Positions 19,160 through 28,000 of a stretch of DNA of 47,375 bases are shown here, piece by piece. The stretch covers positions 1-47,375 of the forward strand of contig JEMX01000093.1 in NCBI GenBank assembly GCA_000585055.1, read 5' to 3'. The stretch is from Candidatus Accumulibacter appositus (lineage in GTDB: Bacteria; Pseudomonadota; Gammaproteobacteria; Burkholderiales; Rhodocyclaceae). Numbering within the stretch: position 1 is the first letter of the stretch; every line of letters begins with the position of its first letter. A program made the translations under genes and the position numbers. The notes beneath the pieces are model-generated. The model had not been told where the DNA came from and ran no database searches. It was given only the letters and a program-made list of their open reading frames with translations.

Positions 19160-19696
19160 TCAGCGACGTTCGTAGACCACGAAGTCGAAGTCCGGGCCAG
19201 TCGCCGCAGCTCCCGTTTCGGCGCCGGAAGAGCCGTCGCCATCCCGCTTCCCCGCGCGCTTCCCCACACGACGAGAAACCTCGCGCCACTCGTCGGGCGG
19301 AAGCTCCGGGAAGTAGCTGTCTCCGCGGCAGTCTTCGGCGACTTCGGTCAAGTAGAGGCGACTGGCCAGTGGCAGAGCCTGCCGATAGAGTTCGGCGCCG
19401 CCGATAATGAATATCTCGGCGGCCTCACCCGCGAGGCGAATCGCCTCTTCGATCGAGCCCGCCAGAGTTGCACCGCCGGCCAGATAAGCCGGGCTGCGGC
19501 TGACGACGATATTGTGCCGCTTCGGCAAGGGGCGAAACGCCACCGGCAGCGATTCCCAGGTCTTTCGGCCCATGATTACAGGTTTTTCTCGGGTTGTTTC
19601 GCGAAAGTGTCGCATGTCTTCAGGCAGGTGCCAGAGCAATTGCTGCTGCCAGCCAATGGCGCCGTTTCTGGCCACGGCTGCGATCAGGGCGATCAT
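19160..19696 (-). CDS. folA: Dihydrofolate reductase
   Basis: This enzyme reduces dihydrofolate to tetrahydrofolate with NADPH, replacing the folate oxidised by ThyA. The 178-residue protein begins MIALIAAVARNGAIG. Asp27 in LPEDMRHFR sits at the same number as the catalytic Asp of E. coli DHFR. It also has the GRKTWESLP cofactor segment, FIIGGAELY, and the C-terminal strand FDFVVYERR. It is longer than the usual ~160 because of a low-complexity Gly/Ala/Asp insert (about residues 145-168) before the last strand. It lies 90 bases downstream of thyA on the same strand, forming a functional pair. Confidence 0.95.
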   Translation of the reverse strand: MIALIAAVARNGAIGWQQQLLWHLPEDMRHFRETTREKPVIMGRKTWESLPVAFRPLPKRHNIVVSRSPAYLAGGATLAGSIEEAIRLAGEAAEIFIIGGAELYRQALPLASRLYLTEVAEDCRGDSYFPELPPDEWREVSRRVGKRAGKRDGDGSSGAETGAAATGPDFDFVVYERR

Positions 19697-19786
19697 TTCC
19701 AGCCTTTCCGAAGGCGTGCGTCTCCCTCGGTCCCGGCGGCTGTGGCGGGGGTGGGAAAGCGGCTGCAGTCACCGGCGTGCATCGGC

Positions 19787-20608
19787 TCAGACGGCCACCG
19801 GCGCTGCGATGTGCGGATGCGGATCATAGCCTTCGAGGCTGAAGTCCTGAAAACGGAAGGCAAACAGGTCGCCAATCTCAGGGTTCAGTCGCATCGTCGG
19901 CAAGGGGCGCGGCGAACGCGTCAGTTGCAGCTGTGCCTGTTCGACGTGATTGCTGTAGAGGTGCGCGTCGCCGAAGGTATGCACAAAGTCGCCCACCCGA
20001 TAGCCGCAAACCTGTGCCAGCATCAAGGTGAGGAGTGCGTACGAGGCGATGTTGAACGGGACGCCAAGGAAGATGTCCGCGCTACGCTGGTAAAGCTGAC
20101 AGGAAAGCTTGGCGCGCCGGTCGCTGTCGGCAGGTCCGGCGGGGGCGACGTAAAACTGGAAGAAAGCGTGGCACGGCGGTAGCGCCATGCGCTCGACGTC
20201 GGCCGGGTTCCAGGCCGTCACCAGGTGGCGGCGCGAGTCAGGGTTGTCTTTCAGCCGCGCGACCAGTTGGGCGATCTGGTCTATTTCGCGCCCGTCCGGA
20301 GTCTGCCAGTGGCGCCATTGATGGCCGTAGACCGGGCCGAGATCACCATTCAGATCAGCCCATTCGTCCCAGATGCGGACCCCGTTCTCGCGCAGATAGC
20401 GAACATTCGTCGCGCCTTGCAGGAACCACAGCAGCTCATGGATGATCGACGGCAGGTGCAATTTCTTGGTTGTCACCGCAGGAAAGCCGGCGCTGAGGTC
20501 GAAGCGCATCTGCCAGCCGAATACCGAGCGCGTACCGGTGCCGGTGCGGTCTGCCTTGAGCGTGCCCTGTTCGAGAACATGGCGCATCAGCTGGAGATAT
20601 TGCTGCAT
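19787..20608 (-). CDS. thyA: Thymidylate synthase ThyA
   Basis: ThyA methylates dUMP to dTMP using methylenetetrahydrofolate and leaves dihydrofolate for FolA, encoded just downstream. The 273-residue protein from ATG 20608 has RTGTGT near residue 22, HELLWFLQG, and the catalytic Cys146 in [13 protein letters not shown]. It also has the [19 protein letters not shown] signature and [13 protein letters not shown] short insert after FYV ([13 protein letters not shown]) explains the extra length over the 264-residue E. coli enzyme. An in-frame upstream start at 20746 adds residues unlike the family and was rejected. Confidence 0.97.
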   Translation of the reverse strand: MQQYLQLMRHVLEQGTLKADRTGTGTRSVFGWQMRFDLSAGFPAVTTKKLHLPSIIHELLWFLQGATNVRYLRENGVRIWDEWADLNGDLGPVYGHQWRHWQTPDGREIDQIAQLVARLKDNPDSRRHLVTAWNPADVERMALPPCHAFFQFYVAPAGPADSDRRAKLSCQLYQRSADIFLGVPFNIASYALLTLMLAQVCGYRVGDFVHTFGDAHLYSNHVEQAQLQLTRSPRPLPTMRLNPEIGDLFAFRFQDFSLEGYDPHPHIAAPVAV

Positions 20609-20823
20609 GGTTCGAGCCTGTCGTTGATCCAGGGCGAATTGTAGAGTAATCGACAGCCGGGCGCAGTCCGCCGCCCGCTGGTGGTCGCTCAGCCAGGGCG
20701 CTCCGTGCGGCCGCGTCGCCTGGGCTCCGCCGCAGCTGGGCAGCATTCAGCAGACGCTCTACCGCGTCCTGGTTTACAATTTGCGGTCCAACAGCAGTCG
20801 TCCGCGACAAGGCTTCGCGTCCA

Positions 20824-22353
20824 ATGATGTTCAATTTCTTTGCGAAACGTTCGGATCATCCACTGGCTGACAGCAAGGAGCTGAAGCGAATTCTTGCCGA
20901 GTTGCACGTCGAAAAGCCGGCAAAGGCCGTCGACGAAGTCAGCAGCTGGTTCGATTCGCTTCAGCACGCCGAGGGCTTTCGTGTTGACCAGTACTTCGAG
21001 GTGCTCAGTGCACTTGATGAGGCGGTACAGCGACATCTGTTGCTTGTCGCTCGCGACTACCTGCTGTCAGCGCGCTTGACGAAACTTGAAGAGGAGCGGC
21101 TGTGGACACGCAGCTACCGCTATTGGGGGCAGCTGGCGACGCTGTACGCCGACTGCATCGAGCGCGCCCAGCTTGATCCCAAGGGCAAGGGGTGCGACGC
21201 CTTCAAGGCCGCCCTGCCGCTGGCTCTGCTACGCTCGCAGGCGGCACGCTGCAAGCAGCTCAAGTGGTTGGCGTTTCGCTACGGTTTGGCTGCAGAGGAC
21301 CTCTGGCAGTCGCTCGGCGCGAACTATCTGGCCGCCGAAGCCGCGGCCATCGCACAGAAGCCGCTGCAGCTCTATCCGGGACGGCAAGGCTTGTGCACCG
21401 TGGCCCAGCAATACCTGCACGCGATCGTTTCCTTTGCGTCTTCGATGGATAGCTTGATGCCCGCGCAGATCGAACTGGCCGACCGCCTGATTGGCCATTT
21501 CCTGCCGCACTTTGCGCTCCTGCCCGACTGCCGGCCGGACAGCGTCTATTGGGTCGATGCGCTAGCCGGCACGGCACCGATGCGGCTGGTCCGTCACCCC
21601 GGCATGAGCCGGCCCGGCTTGCGTTTCTTCTCGGCGGGGACGGCGCTGGCGGCTCTCGAAGGCCTCTTGCACCGGGTGGAGCACGGTGAGATTCCGACCG
21701 ATGTCAATCTTGGCGGCGAGTACGCGCAGCGCGCCCTGTTGCCGGTGCTCCGCCATCTGCGTTTGTACTGGGCCAAGCACCCGCCACAGCGCCGACATCA
21801 GCGCCATAGCGTGAAGACGCGAATGCTCGTGCTATACGGTTTTGATGACAGTTACTCACTGTTCTCCGGAGCCGTGCCGCGCTATGAAAACGAAACGGCG
21901 ATGGACAGTTGGGTGGTCGAGAACGTCAGCCTCGGAGGCTTTCGCGCGCAGACCGGCGATGGAGGAGGCGCGCGCATCAACATCGGAACACTGCTGTGCG
22001 TCCAGCCGGAGGGTGGGGAGAACTGGATGCTGGGCATCGCCAGGCGCTTCATCAGGCAAGGCGCTGACGGTGGCAGCTTGGGCGTAGAGGTGCTTTCCCG
22101 GAAGGCGCGGAGCATCGAGCTGCGACCGCGACGCAGCGGCTTTTCGGCGGCGGTGGCCATCCCGGGTATCTGGTTGCAGGACGGAGGTGATGCCGGCATC
22201 CTGCGCATCGTCTTGCCGCTGGCAGGCTTCAATGTTCGTGAAACTCTGGAATTCAGTGACCAGGGTCAGCGTCGGATGCTGGTTCCGATGGAGTTGGAGG
22301 AGTCGGGCCTCGAGTATGAGATCGGCTGCTTTCGCGAGCAAGCCGTGGCTTGA
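20824..22353 (+). CDS. PilZ-domain protein with long N-terminal region
   Basis: A 509-residue protein, probably cytosolic since no signal or membrane helix is visible. Residues 1-310 are mostly helical and unfamiliar. Near 322 comes RRHQR (RxxxR) and near 366-371 NVSLGG (NxSxxG), together the two motifs with which PilZ domains bind cyclic di-GMP. The region to about 420 fits such a barrel. The tail (about 430-509) is beta-rich. I infer a c-di-GMP effector or regulator, target unknown. It is transcribed away from thyA, with TACAAT at 20775-20780 as a possible -10. Upstream ATGs at 20824 and 20827 are both possible. Confidence 0.72.
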   Translation: MMFNFFAKRSDHPLADSKELKRILAELHVEKPAKAVDEVSSWFDSLQHAEGFRVDQYFEVLSALDEAVQRHLLLVARDYLLSARLTKLEEERLWTRSYRYWGQLATLYADCIERAQLDPKGKGCDAFKAALPLALLRSQAARCKQLKWLAFRYGLAAEDLWQSLGANYLAAEAAAIAQKPLQLYPGRQGLCTVAQQYLHAIVSFASSMDSLMPAQIELADRLIGHFLPHFALLPDCRPDSVYWVDALAGTAPMRLVRHPGMSRPGLRFFSAGTALAALEGLLHRVEHGEIPTDVNLGGEYAQRALLPVLRHLRLYWAKHPPQRRHQRHSVKTRMLVLYGFDDSYSLFSGAVPRYENETAMDSWVVENVSLGGFRAQTGDGGGARINIGTLLCVQPEGGENWMLGIARRFIRQGADGGSLGVEVLSRKARSIELRPRRSGFSAAVAIPGIWLQDGGDAGILRIVLPLAGFNVRETLEFSDQGQRRMLVPMELEESGLEYEIGCFREQAVA

Positions 22354-22383
22354 AGGAAGCCCTTAGAGCTGCGTACGCGCCTC

Positions 22384-23013
22384 TTACGATGGCCCCATGG
22401 ACGCCTCTTCGCCGGCCGCCTGTGGGGGCGGTCGGAGCGCTGATTTTGGTCTGAACGCCTTGACCACCTCCGCGACCGTTTCGACGTAGGGGCCGCCAAG
22501 CAAATCGATGCAGTACGGGACGGCGGAAAAAATGCCGTTGACCACGACCGTGCCATCGGCGGTTTTCACCCCCTCAAGGGTTTCCCGGATCGACTTCGGT
22601 TGCCCGGGCAGATTGAGGATCAGGGCCGTGCCGCGAATGACTCCAAGCTGACGCGACAGGATTGCCGTCGGTACGAAGTTCAGGCTGATGCGGCGCATTT
22701 CTTCGCCGAAGCCGGGCATCAGCTTGTCGGCAACCGCGAGGGTGGCTTCCGGGGTGACGTCGCGTGGCGCCGGGCCGGTGCCGCCGGTGGTCAGCACCAG
22801 ATGGCAGCCCAACTCATCGACGAGTTCCTTCAAACTTTCTTCAATGCGCGCCCGCTCGTCGAGGATCAAGCGCTTTTCGCTTCGCCACGGGCTGGCCAGC
22901 GCCCGCGCGAACCATTCCTCGAGCGCTGGGATTCCCTGATCGGCATAGACACCCTGGGCGGCGCGGTCGCTTATCGACAGCAGTCCGATCAGCAGTTGAT
23001 CATCCTTGCTCAT
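22384..23013 (-). CDS. mogA: Molybdopterin adenylyltransferase MogA
   Basis: MogA adenylylates molybdopterin before molybdate insertion in molybdenum cofactor synthesis. The 209-residue protein from ATG 23013 shows the MoCF-domain motifs LLSISDRAAQGVYADQGIP near the start, LVLTTGGTGPAPRDVTPEAT (about 78-97), and LPGQPKSIRETLEGV. A start at 23034 would add seven residues. It overlaps the end of darP upstream by 14 bases, so the two are probably one transcript. The C-terminal 15 residues are a Pro/Ala-rich tail not typical of the core. Confidence 0.93.
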   Translation of the reverse strand: MSKDDQLLIGLLSISDRAAQGVYADQGIPALEEWFARALASPWRSEKRLILDERARIEESLKELVDELGCHLVLTTGGTGPAPRDVTPEATLAVADKLMPGFGEEMRRISLNFVPTAILSRQLGVIRGTALILNLPGQPKSIRETLEGVKTADGTVVVNGIFSAVPYCIDLLGGPYVETVAEVVKAFRPKSALRPPPQAAGEEASMGPS

Positions 23014-23548
23014 GCTGGTCCTTTCCGGTGGCATTCTCGCCGAGGATTTCCAGCTCCTTGAGGAACTGGAATATCGCCCGGTAATTGCGTGGCGCCTTTC
23101 CTTGCTCCTGTTCGCTCAGGGCGGCGCGTCGTAGCGAACGCAGACGCTGCAGATCCACGGTCGGGTAGGCCTCGGCAATTCCATGCAGTGTTCCTTCGTC
23201 GGCCAGCAAGGCTGTCCGCAGGCGCTCGATACGGTGCAGCCTGCCGGTTTCCTCGGCCGAGTCGCCACGCAGCGCCGCCAGGGATTCGCGGATCGGTTGC
23301 GGGTCTTCGATATCGCGCATCACCCGGCCGATAAATTGCAGCTGTCGCCGTCGTGCCTCGTCGTGTCGGGTCATGCGCTGTGCCGTGCGCACGGCCGCGC
23401 GCAGGTCCTCCGGGAGGTCTATCTTCTTCAGTCGGTCGGGCGCCAGCTCCACCAGTTCCTCGCCGAGGTCCTGCAGTTCCTCCATGGCCCGCTTGCGCTG
23501 TGTTTTTGATGGCGGGCCAACTTCTTCTTCGTCTTCGGGAGGAGTCAT
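23000..23548 (-). CDS. darP: Ribosome-associated protein DarP (YjgA, DUF615)
   Basis: DarP (YjgA) is a small acidic-start protein that takes part in late 50S subunit assembly. The 182-residue product starts MTPPEDEEEVGPPSKTQRKR, the typical N-terminus (SKTQxKR). It continues ELQDLGEELVELAPDRLKKI and GRVMRDIEDPQPIRESL, and ends with ALSEQEQGKAPRNYRAIFQF. The open frame continues far upstream opposite pmbA, but that part is antisense shadow. The ATG at 23548 is set by the family start. It is divergent from pmbA. Confidence 0.92.
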   Translation of the reverse strand: MTPPEDEEEVGPPSKTQRKRAMEELQDLGEELVELAPDRLKKIDLPEDLRAAVRTAQRMTRHDEARRRQLQFIGRVMRDIEDPQPIRESLAALRGDSAEETGRLHRIERLRTALLADEGTLHGIAEAYPTVDLQRLRSLRRAALSEQEQGKAPRNYRAIFQFLKELEILGENATGKDQHEQG

Positions 23549-23665
23549 CAGCGGTAGAGAGGCCTTTCTTGGGGGCAGTTGGGGACAGCGGCGTGCCGGG
23601 ACGCCGGAACGGACGGCTTGTGCGGAACTGCTATGATAGCGACTTTTGCCTTTGGCCACCGCCCC

Positions 23666-25039
23666 ATGTCCCGTCCAGCCGCCACCGATGCTCGCGAATC
23701 GCGCTTCAGCCACCGTTTCGAAACGCTGCAGCAGCTGGCGCGCGATGTTCTCGCGCATGCCGAAAAGTGCGGCGCAAGCGCTTGCGAGGTTGATGTTTCC
23801 GACGGCTTTGGCCAGTCGGTGACGGTTCGCCGCGGTGAGGTCGAAACCATCGAGTACAACCGCGACAAGGCGATCGCCGTAGCGGTCTATCTTGGCCAGC
23901 ACAAAGGCCAGGCGAGTACCTCGGACTTCTCGCCGACGGCCTTGCGTGAGACGGTCGAGGCAGCGCTGAACATTGCCCGCTTTACCGCTGCCGATCCCTC
24001 TGCCGGCTTGCCAGACGCTGGCTTGCTGGCTATCGACAGTCAGCGCCTGCCGGATCTCGATCTCTATCATCCGTGGGTGCTCGCCGTCGAAGCCGCAGTC
24101 GACCTGGCGCGGCGCTGCGAACGTGCGGCCTTCGCGGTCGATCCGCGGCTGAGTAATTCGGAAGGGGCGACGGTGTCGAGTCAGGAAGGGCATTTTGTCT
24201 CTGCAAACAGTCTTGGTTTCATTGGCGGCTACCCGACTTCGCGGCACTACCTGTCGTGTTCGATGATTGCTGGCAAGGACGAGAACATGCAGCGCGACGA
24301 CTGGTACGAGATTGCCCGCGATGCGCAGGCCATCGGTTCGCCGGAACTGATTGGTGAGCGTGCCGCCCAACGCACGCTGGCCCGGCTCGGTGCGCGCAAG
24401 ATCAAGACCTGCAAGGTGCCGGTGATTTTCGAGGCGCCGCTTGCCGCGTCGCTGATCGGCAACTTTGTGCACGCGGTCAGCGGCGGCAGCCTGTACCGCA
24501 AGACCTCTTTCCTGGTCGATAGCCTTGGCAAGCGCGTCTTCGCCAGAAAGATGCAGATCAGCGAACGACCGCATCTGGCCCGTGGCCTGGCCAGCGGCTA
24601 TTTCGATAGCGACGGCGTCGCGACGCAGGATCGAGAAGTGATTGTTGACGGCCGCTTGCAGGGCTATTTCCTGAGCGCCTATACGGCGCGCAAGCTGGCC
24701 ATGCAGACCACCGGCAACGCCGGCGGCTGCCACAACCTCATCGTCCATCCCGGCAAGCGCGATTTGCCTGGCTTGCTCAAGAAAATGGGTCGCGGCTTGC
24801 TGGTGACCGAACTGCTCGGTCATGGCGTCAACTACGTGACCGGCGACTATTCACGCGGCGCCGCCGGCTTCTGGGTCGACGGCGGCGAGATCGTCCATCC
24901 AGTCGAGGAGATCACCATTGCCGGCAACCTTCGCGACATGTTCAGGAACGTCGCTGGCGTCGGCAACGACGTTCTGGTGCGCGGCTCGAAGCAGGTCGGC
25001 TCCTTGCTCATCGAGCAAATGAAAGTGGCCGGCGCCTAG
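23666..25039 (+). CDS. pmbA: Metalloprotease subunit PmbA (TldE)
   Basis: PmbA/TldE forms a heterodimeric zinc protease with TldD that degrades unfolded peptides and matures some peptide antibiotics. PmbA is the subunit without the metal site. The 457-residue protein shows FGQSVTVRRGEVETIEYNRD near residue 52, DFSPTALRETVEAAL, YFDSDGVATQDREVI, TTGNAGGCHNLIV and the C-terminal HPVEEITIAGNLRDMF. ATG 23666 was chosen because the upstream in-frame part (from 23579) is not conserved and runs over a TATGAT -10-like box at 23632-23637. No tldD is present in the window. Confidence 0.94.
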   Translation: MSRPAATDARESRFSHRFETLQQLARDVLAHAEKCGASACEVDVSDGFGQSVTVRRGEVETIEYNRDKAIAVAVYLGQHKGQASTSDFSPTALRETVEAALNIARFTAADPSAGLPDAGLLAIDSQRLPDLDLYHPWVLAVEAAVDLARRCERAAFAVDPRLSNSEGATVSSQEGHFVSANSLGFIGGYPTSRHYLSCSMIAGKDENMQRDDWYEIARDAQAIGSPELIGERAAQRTLARLGARKIKTCKVPVIFEAPLAASLIGNFVHAVSGGSLYRKTSFLVDSLGKRVFARKMQISERPHLARGLASGYFDSDGVATQDREVIVDGRLQGYFLSAYTARKLAMQTTGNAGGCHNLIVHPGKRDLPGLLKKMGRGLLVTELLGHGVNYVTGDYSRGAAGFWVDGGEIVHPVEEITIAGNLRDMFRNVAGVGNDVLVRGSKQVGSLLIEQMKVAGA

Positions 25040-25173
25040 CGATAGCCGTAACGGGCATGATAGATCGGCACTCGCCAAATTATTACCGTCACGACCGCCC
25101 CCTCCGCTTGCGGCGCGCCTCCCGGTGCTACGCTGCCGTGCCGCCGGTGGCCGGCCGGTTCGGGAAACCCGTA

Positions 25174-25201
25174 TTCCAAGGGCAATAGCTTTCGCTATAA
25201 T
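25174..25201 (+). promoter_or_regulatory. Likely promoter of dctP
   Basis: A perfect TATAAT at 25196-25201 is preceded by a weak -35 (TTCCAA at 25174-25179, 16-bp spacer). It lies 46 bases before the GTG start of the binding-protein gene, in an otherwise gene-free 207-base gap. Confidence 0.55.
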
Positions 25202-25246
25202 CGACGGGCAATTCGTGTACAAGAAACCTAAATAGGAGACAAGATT

Positions 25247-26326
25247 GTGGAACGACGTTCGTTTTTAAAGAATGCGGGTGTCGGCCTGGCGGCCGGTACC
25301 GTGGCTATGCCGGCAATTGCTCAGAATGCTCCAACGATCCGCTGGCGTCTGGCGTCCAGCTTTCCGAAGAGCCTGGATACCATTTACGGTGGTGCCGAAT
25401 TCATGGCTAAGCGGGTCGCCGAAGCCACTGGTGGCAAGTTCCAGATTCAGGTTTTCGCCGGTGGTGAAATCGTTCCCGGGCCGGCTGTCTTCGACGCGGT
25501 CAAAGACAATACTGTCGAAATGGCGCACACCGCGTCGTACTACTTTTTCGGCAAGGATCCGACCTACGCCTTTGACTGTGCGATCCCTTTCGGCATGACC
25601 AACCGCCAGCTCGACGCCTGGATGCGCTACGGTAACGGCGGCAAGCTGATGGCCGAGCTGTACGGGAAGTCGAATATCGTTCCGATTCCCTGTGGGAATA
25701 CCGGCGCGCAAATGGGTGGCTGGTTCCGCAAGGAAGTCAAGACGGTTGCCGACATCCATGGCCTGAAGATCCGCATCGGTGGTTTTGCCGGCGAGGTGCT
25801 GAGCAAACTGGGCGCCGTGCCGCAGCAGATTCCGGGTGGCGATATCTATCCCTCGCTGGAAAAAGGCACCATCGACGCGGCCGAATGGATTGGCCCTTAC
25901 GATGACCAGAAGCTGGGCTTCAACAAGGTTGCCAAGTACTACTACTACCCGGGTTGGTGGGAGGGCGGTCCGCAGCTGTCGGTTTACGTCAATAGCGCCA
26001 AGTACGCGGAGCTGCCGAAAGAGTATCAGGCGATCCCGCATATGGCCTGCGCCGATGCGCACGTGGACATGATGGCCAAGTATGACGCCAAGAACCCGAC
26101 GGCACTGAAGCAATTGGTTGGCTCGGGTACGCAGTTGCGGCAGTATCCGAAAGTGATCATGGATGCTGCTTACAAGGCGGCCATGGAACTCTATGCGGAG
26201 ACGTCCAAGACCAATCCCGGCTTCAAGAAAGTCTATGATGACTACGCGAAGTTCCAGGCCGACCAGAACCTCTGGTTCGGGATTGCCGAAGGTGCTTACG
26301 TAAGTTACATGAACACCAAGCGCTAG
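25247..26326 (+). CDS. TRAP transporter substrate-binding protein DctP (TakP-like)
   Basis: This is the periplasmic binding protein of a tripartite ATP-independent transporter. The 359-residue product has a twin-arginine-type leader (ERRSFLKNAGVGLAAG, cleavage expected after AIAQ at about residue 26). The body matches the TakP branch: CGNTGAQMGGWFRKE, LKIRIGGFAGEVLSKLGAVP, GGDIYPSLEKGTIDAAEW, GPYDDQKLGF and YYYPGWWEGGP. TakP-type proteins bind 2-oxo acids with a cation, so a 2-oxo acid ligand is a reasonable inference but unproven. The start is GTG at 25247, with AGGAGA about 8 bases upstream. It faces the dctQM genes rather than forming one operon with them. Confidence 0.92.
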   Translation: MERRSFLKNAGVGLAAGTVAMPAIAQNAPTIRWRLASSFPKSLDTIYGGAEFMAKRVAEATGGKFQIQVFAGGEIVPGPAVFDAVKDNTVEMAHTASYYFFGKDPTYAFDCAIPFGMTNRQLDAWMRYGNGGKLMAELYGKSNIVPIPCGNTGAQMGGWFRKEVKTVADIHGLKIRIGGFAGEVLSKLGAVPQQIPGGDIYPSLEKGTIDAAEWIGPYDDQKLGFNKVAKYYYYPGWWEGGPQLSVYVNSAKYAELPKEYQAIPHMACADAHVDMMAKYDAKNPTALKQLVGSGTQLRQYPKVIMDAAYKAAMELYAETSKTNPGFKKVYDDYAKFQADQNLWFGIAEGAYVSYMNTKR

Positions 26327-26370
26327 AATTCAGATGGCGTCCGCGCAGGGCCGCTTGCCGGTCCGCGCGG

Positions 26371-26417
26371 TCAAGAAAAGAAAACGGAGGCCAGCGGCCT
26401 CCGTTTTCTTTTCTTGA
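26371..26417. terminator. Bidirectional terminator between dctP and dctM
   Basis: A perfect inverted repeat with two 22-bp arms (26371-26392 and 26396-26417) and a three-base loop AGC. The inner half is GC-rich (ACGGAGGCC/GGCCTCCGT) and the outer half is A-rich on one side and T-rich on the other. It therefore gives a stem followed by a U-run in either direction, ending both converging genes. Confidence 0.93.
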
Positions 26418-26482
26418 ATCGGCATTCCCTGCATTGCTGCTGCCGTCGTGCAGCGATCTTCCCGCCGACGGCAGCTCGTCGC

Positions 26483-28000
26483 CTACTTCTCCTTGTTTTC
26501 CTTGGCTTCCTTGAGCATATCGAGAATGGCGTCGGTAGCCGCAGCACCGGGCTTTGGCTGCCCGTCCGGTGCACCTTCCGCAGGTGTACCGTATCCGTAG
26601 CCACCGCCACCTCCGTATGAGGAAGCCGGAACCTCGATCTCGACCGAATCGAGATCCACCTTGACCTGTTTGTCGAGGCCGAAAGTCACCAGTTGCGGGA
26701 ACGCAATCAGGATGCCGACCATGACTATCTGGATGCAAACGAAGGGAATCGCACCCCAGTAGATGTCGGTCGTCTTGACCGACGCGGGTGCCACCGAGCG
26801 CAGGTAGAAAAGCGCAAAACCGAAAGGCGGATGCATGAACGAGGTCTGCATGTTCACTGCCAGCAGGATTCCAAACCAGATTAGGTCGATCCCCAGCGAC
26901 TCGGCAACCGGGCCAAGCAGGGGCACGACGATGAATGAAAGTTCGAAGAAGTCGAGGAAGAAAGCGAGCAGGAAGATCAGGATGTTGACCACGATCAGGA
27001 AGCCGACTTCTCCGCCCGGCAGTCCGGTGAGCAGATGCTCGACCCAGCGATGTCCGTCCACGCCGTAGAAGGTGAGCGAGAAAACGCGGGCGCCGACGAG
27101 GATGAAGACCACGAAGGTCGTCAGCTTGGCTGTGGTATCCATCGCCTGCTTGAGCAGGCTCAGCGTCAGGCGTTTGCGCGCCAGGGCCATGAGCAGTGCG
27201 CCGGTGGCGCCCATGGCACCGCCTTCGGTCGGCGTTGCGATACCCATGAAGATCGTCCCGAGGACCAGGAAGATCAGCATCAGCGGTGGCACCATGGTGG
27301 TCAGCACGCGTAGCAGCAGTTTGCTGCCATGCAATGTTCGCGCCGCCGCTGGCAGTGCCGGAGCCCATCTGGGCTTGAACAGTGCCACCGCCAGGACATA
27401 GCCGACGTAGAAGAGGGTCAACACGATGGCCGGCAGGAAGGCACCCTTGTACATGTCGCCGACCGACTTGCCCAACTGGTCAGCCATGATGATCAGCACC
27501 AGCGATGGCGGCAGGATCTGGGCCAGCGTTCCCGATGCGGCAATGACGCCGGTCGCGAGCTTGGTGTTGTAGCCGTAGCGCAGCATGATCGGCAGCGAGA
27601 TCAGTCCCATCGAGATCACCGAAGCGGCGACGACACCGGTGGTCGCGGCGAGCAGCGCCCCGACGAAGATGACTGCCAGCGCCAGGCCGCCGCGCATCGG
27701 CCCGAACAACTGCCCGATGGTGTCGAGCAGGTCCTCGGCCATTCCGGATCGTTCGAGAATTAGTCCCATGAACGTGAAGAAGGGAATGGCCAGCAAGGTG
27801 TCGTTGCTCATGATGCCGAAGATTCGATCCGGCAGGGCCTGGAACAGTTGCGGGCCGAGCAGGCCGAGTTCGATGCCGATCAGGCCGAAGAAGATGCCGT
27901 TGGCGGCGAGCGCGAAGGCGACCGGAAAGCCGACGAGCAGGAAGATGACCATCGAAGCAAAGATGATCGGCGCCATGTTATTGATTAGGAATTCGGTCAT
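26483..28000 (-). CDS. TRAP transporter large permease DctM
   Basis: The large membrane subunit (12-13 helices) that moves the ligand across the inner membrane, driven by an ion gradient. The 505-residue product shows TRAP-L signatures: NDTLLAIPFFTFMGLILERS, GPMRGGLALAVI, ATTGVVAASVISMG, ASGTLAQILPPSLVLI and IATPTEGGAMGATGALL. It also has the C-terminal NMQTSFMHPPFGFALFYLR. The ATG at 28000 overlaps the dctQ stop. After the last helix comes an unusual ~70-residue soluble tail with a Gly/Tyr-rich stretch and a charged end (DMLKEAKENKEK) that is absent from typical DctM. Confidence 0.95.
   Translation of the reverse strand: MTEFLINNMAPIIFASMVIFLLVGFPVAFALAANGIFFGLIGIELGLLGPQLFQALPDRIFGIMSNDTLLAIPFFTFMGLILERSGMAEDLLDTIGQLFGPMRGGLALAVIFVGALLAATTGVVAASVISMGLISLPIMLRYGYNTKLATGVIAASGTLAQILPPSLVLIIMADQLGKSVGDMYKGAFLPAIVLTLFYVGYVLAVALFKPRWAPALPAAARTLHGSKLLLRVLTTMVPPLMLIFLVLGTIFMGIATPTEGGAMGATGALLMALARKRLTLSLLKQAMDTTAKLTTFVVFILVGARVFSLTFYGVDGHRWVEHLLTGLPGGEVGFLIVVNILIFLLAFFLDFFELSFIVVPLLGPVAESLGIDLIWFGILLAVNMQTSFMHPPFGFALFYLRSVAPASVKTTDIYWGAIPFVCIQIVMVGILIAFPQLVTFGLDKQVKVDLDSVEIEVPASSYGGGGGYGYGTPAEGAPDGQPKPGAAATDAILDMLKEAKENKEK

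Noticed and set aside
23549..24823. Long minus-strand extension of the darP frame opposite pmbA
   Set aside because: It lies antisense to a clearly recognised pmbA, and DarP family homology starts only at 23548.
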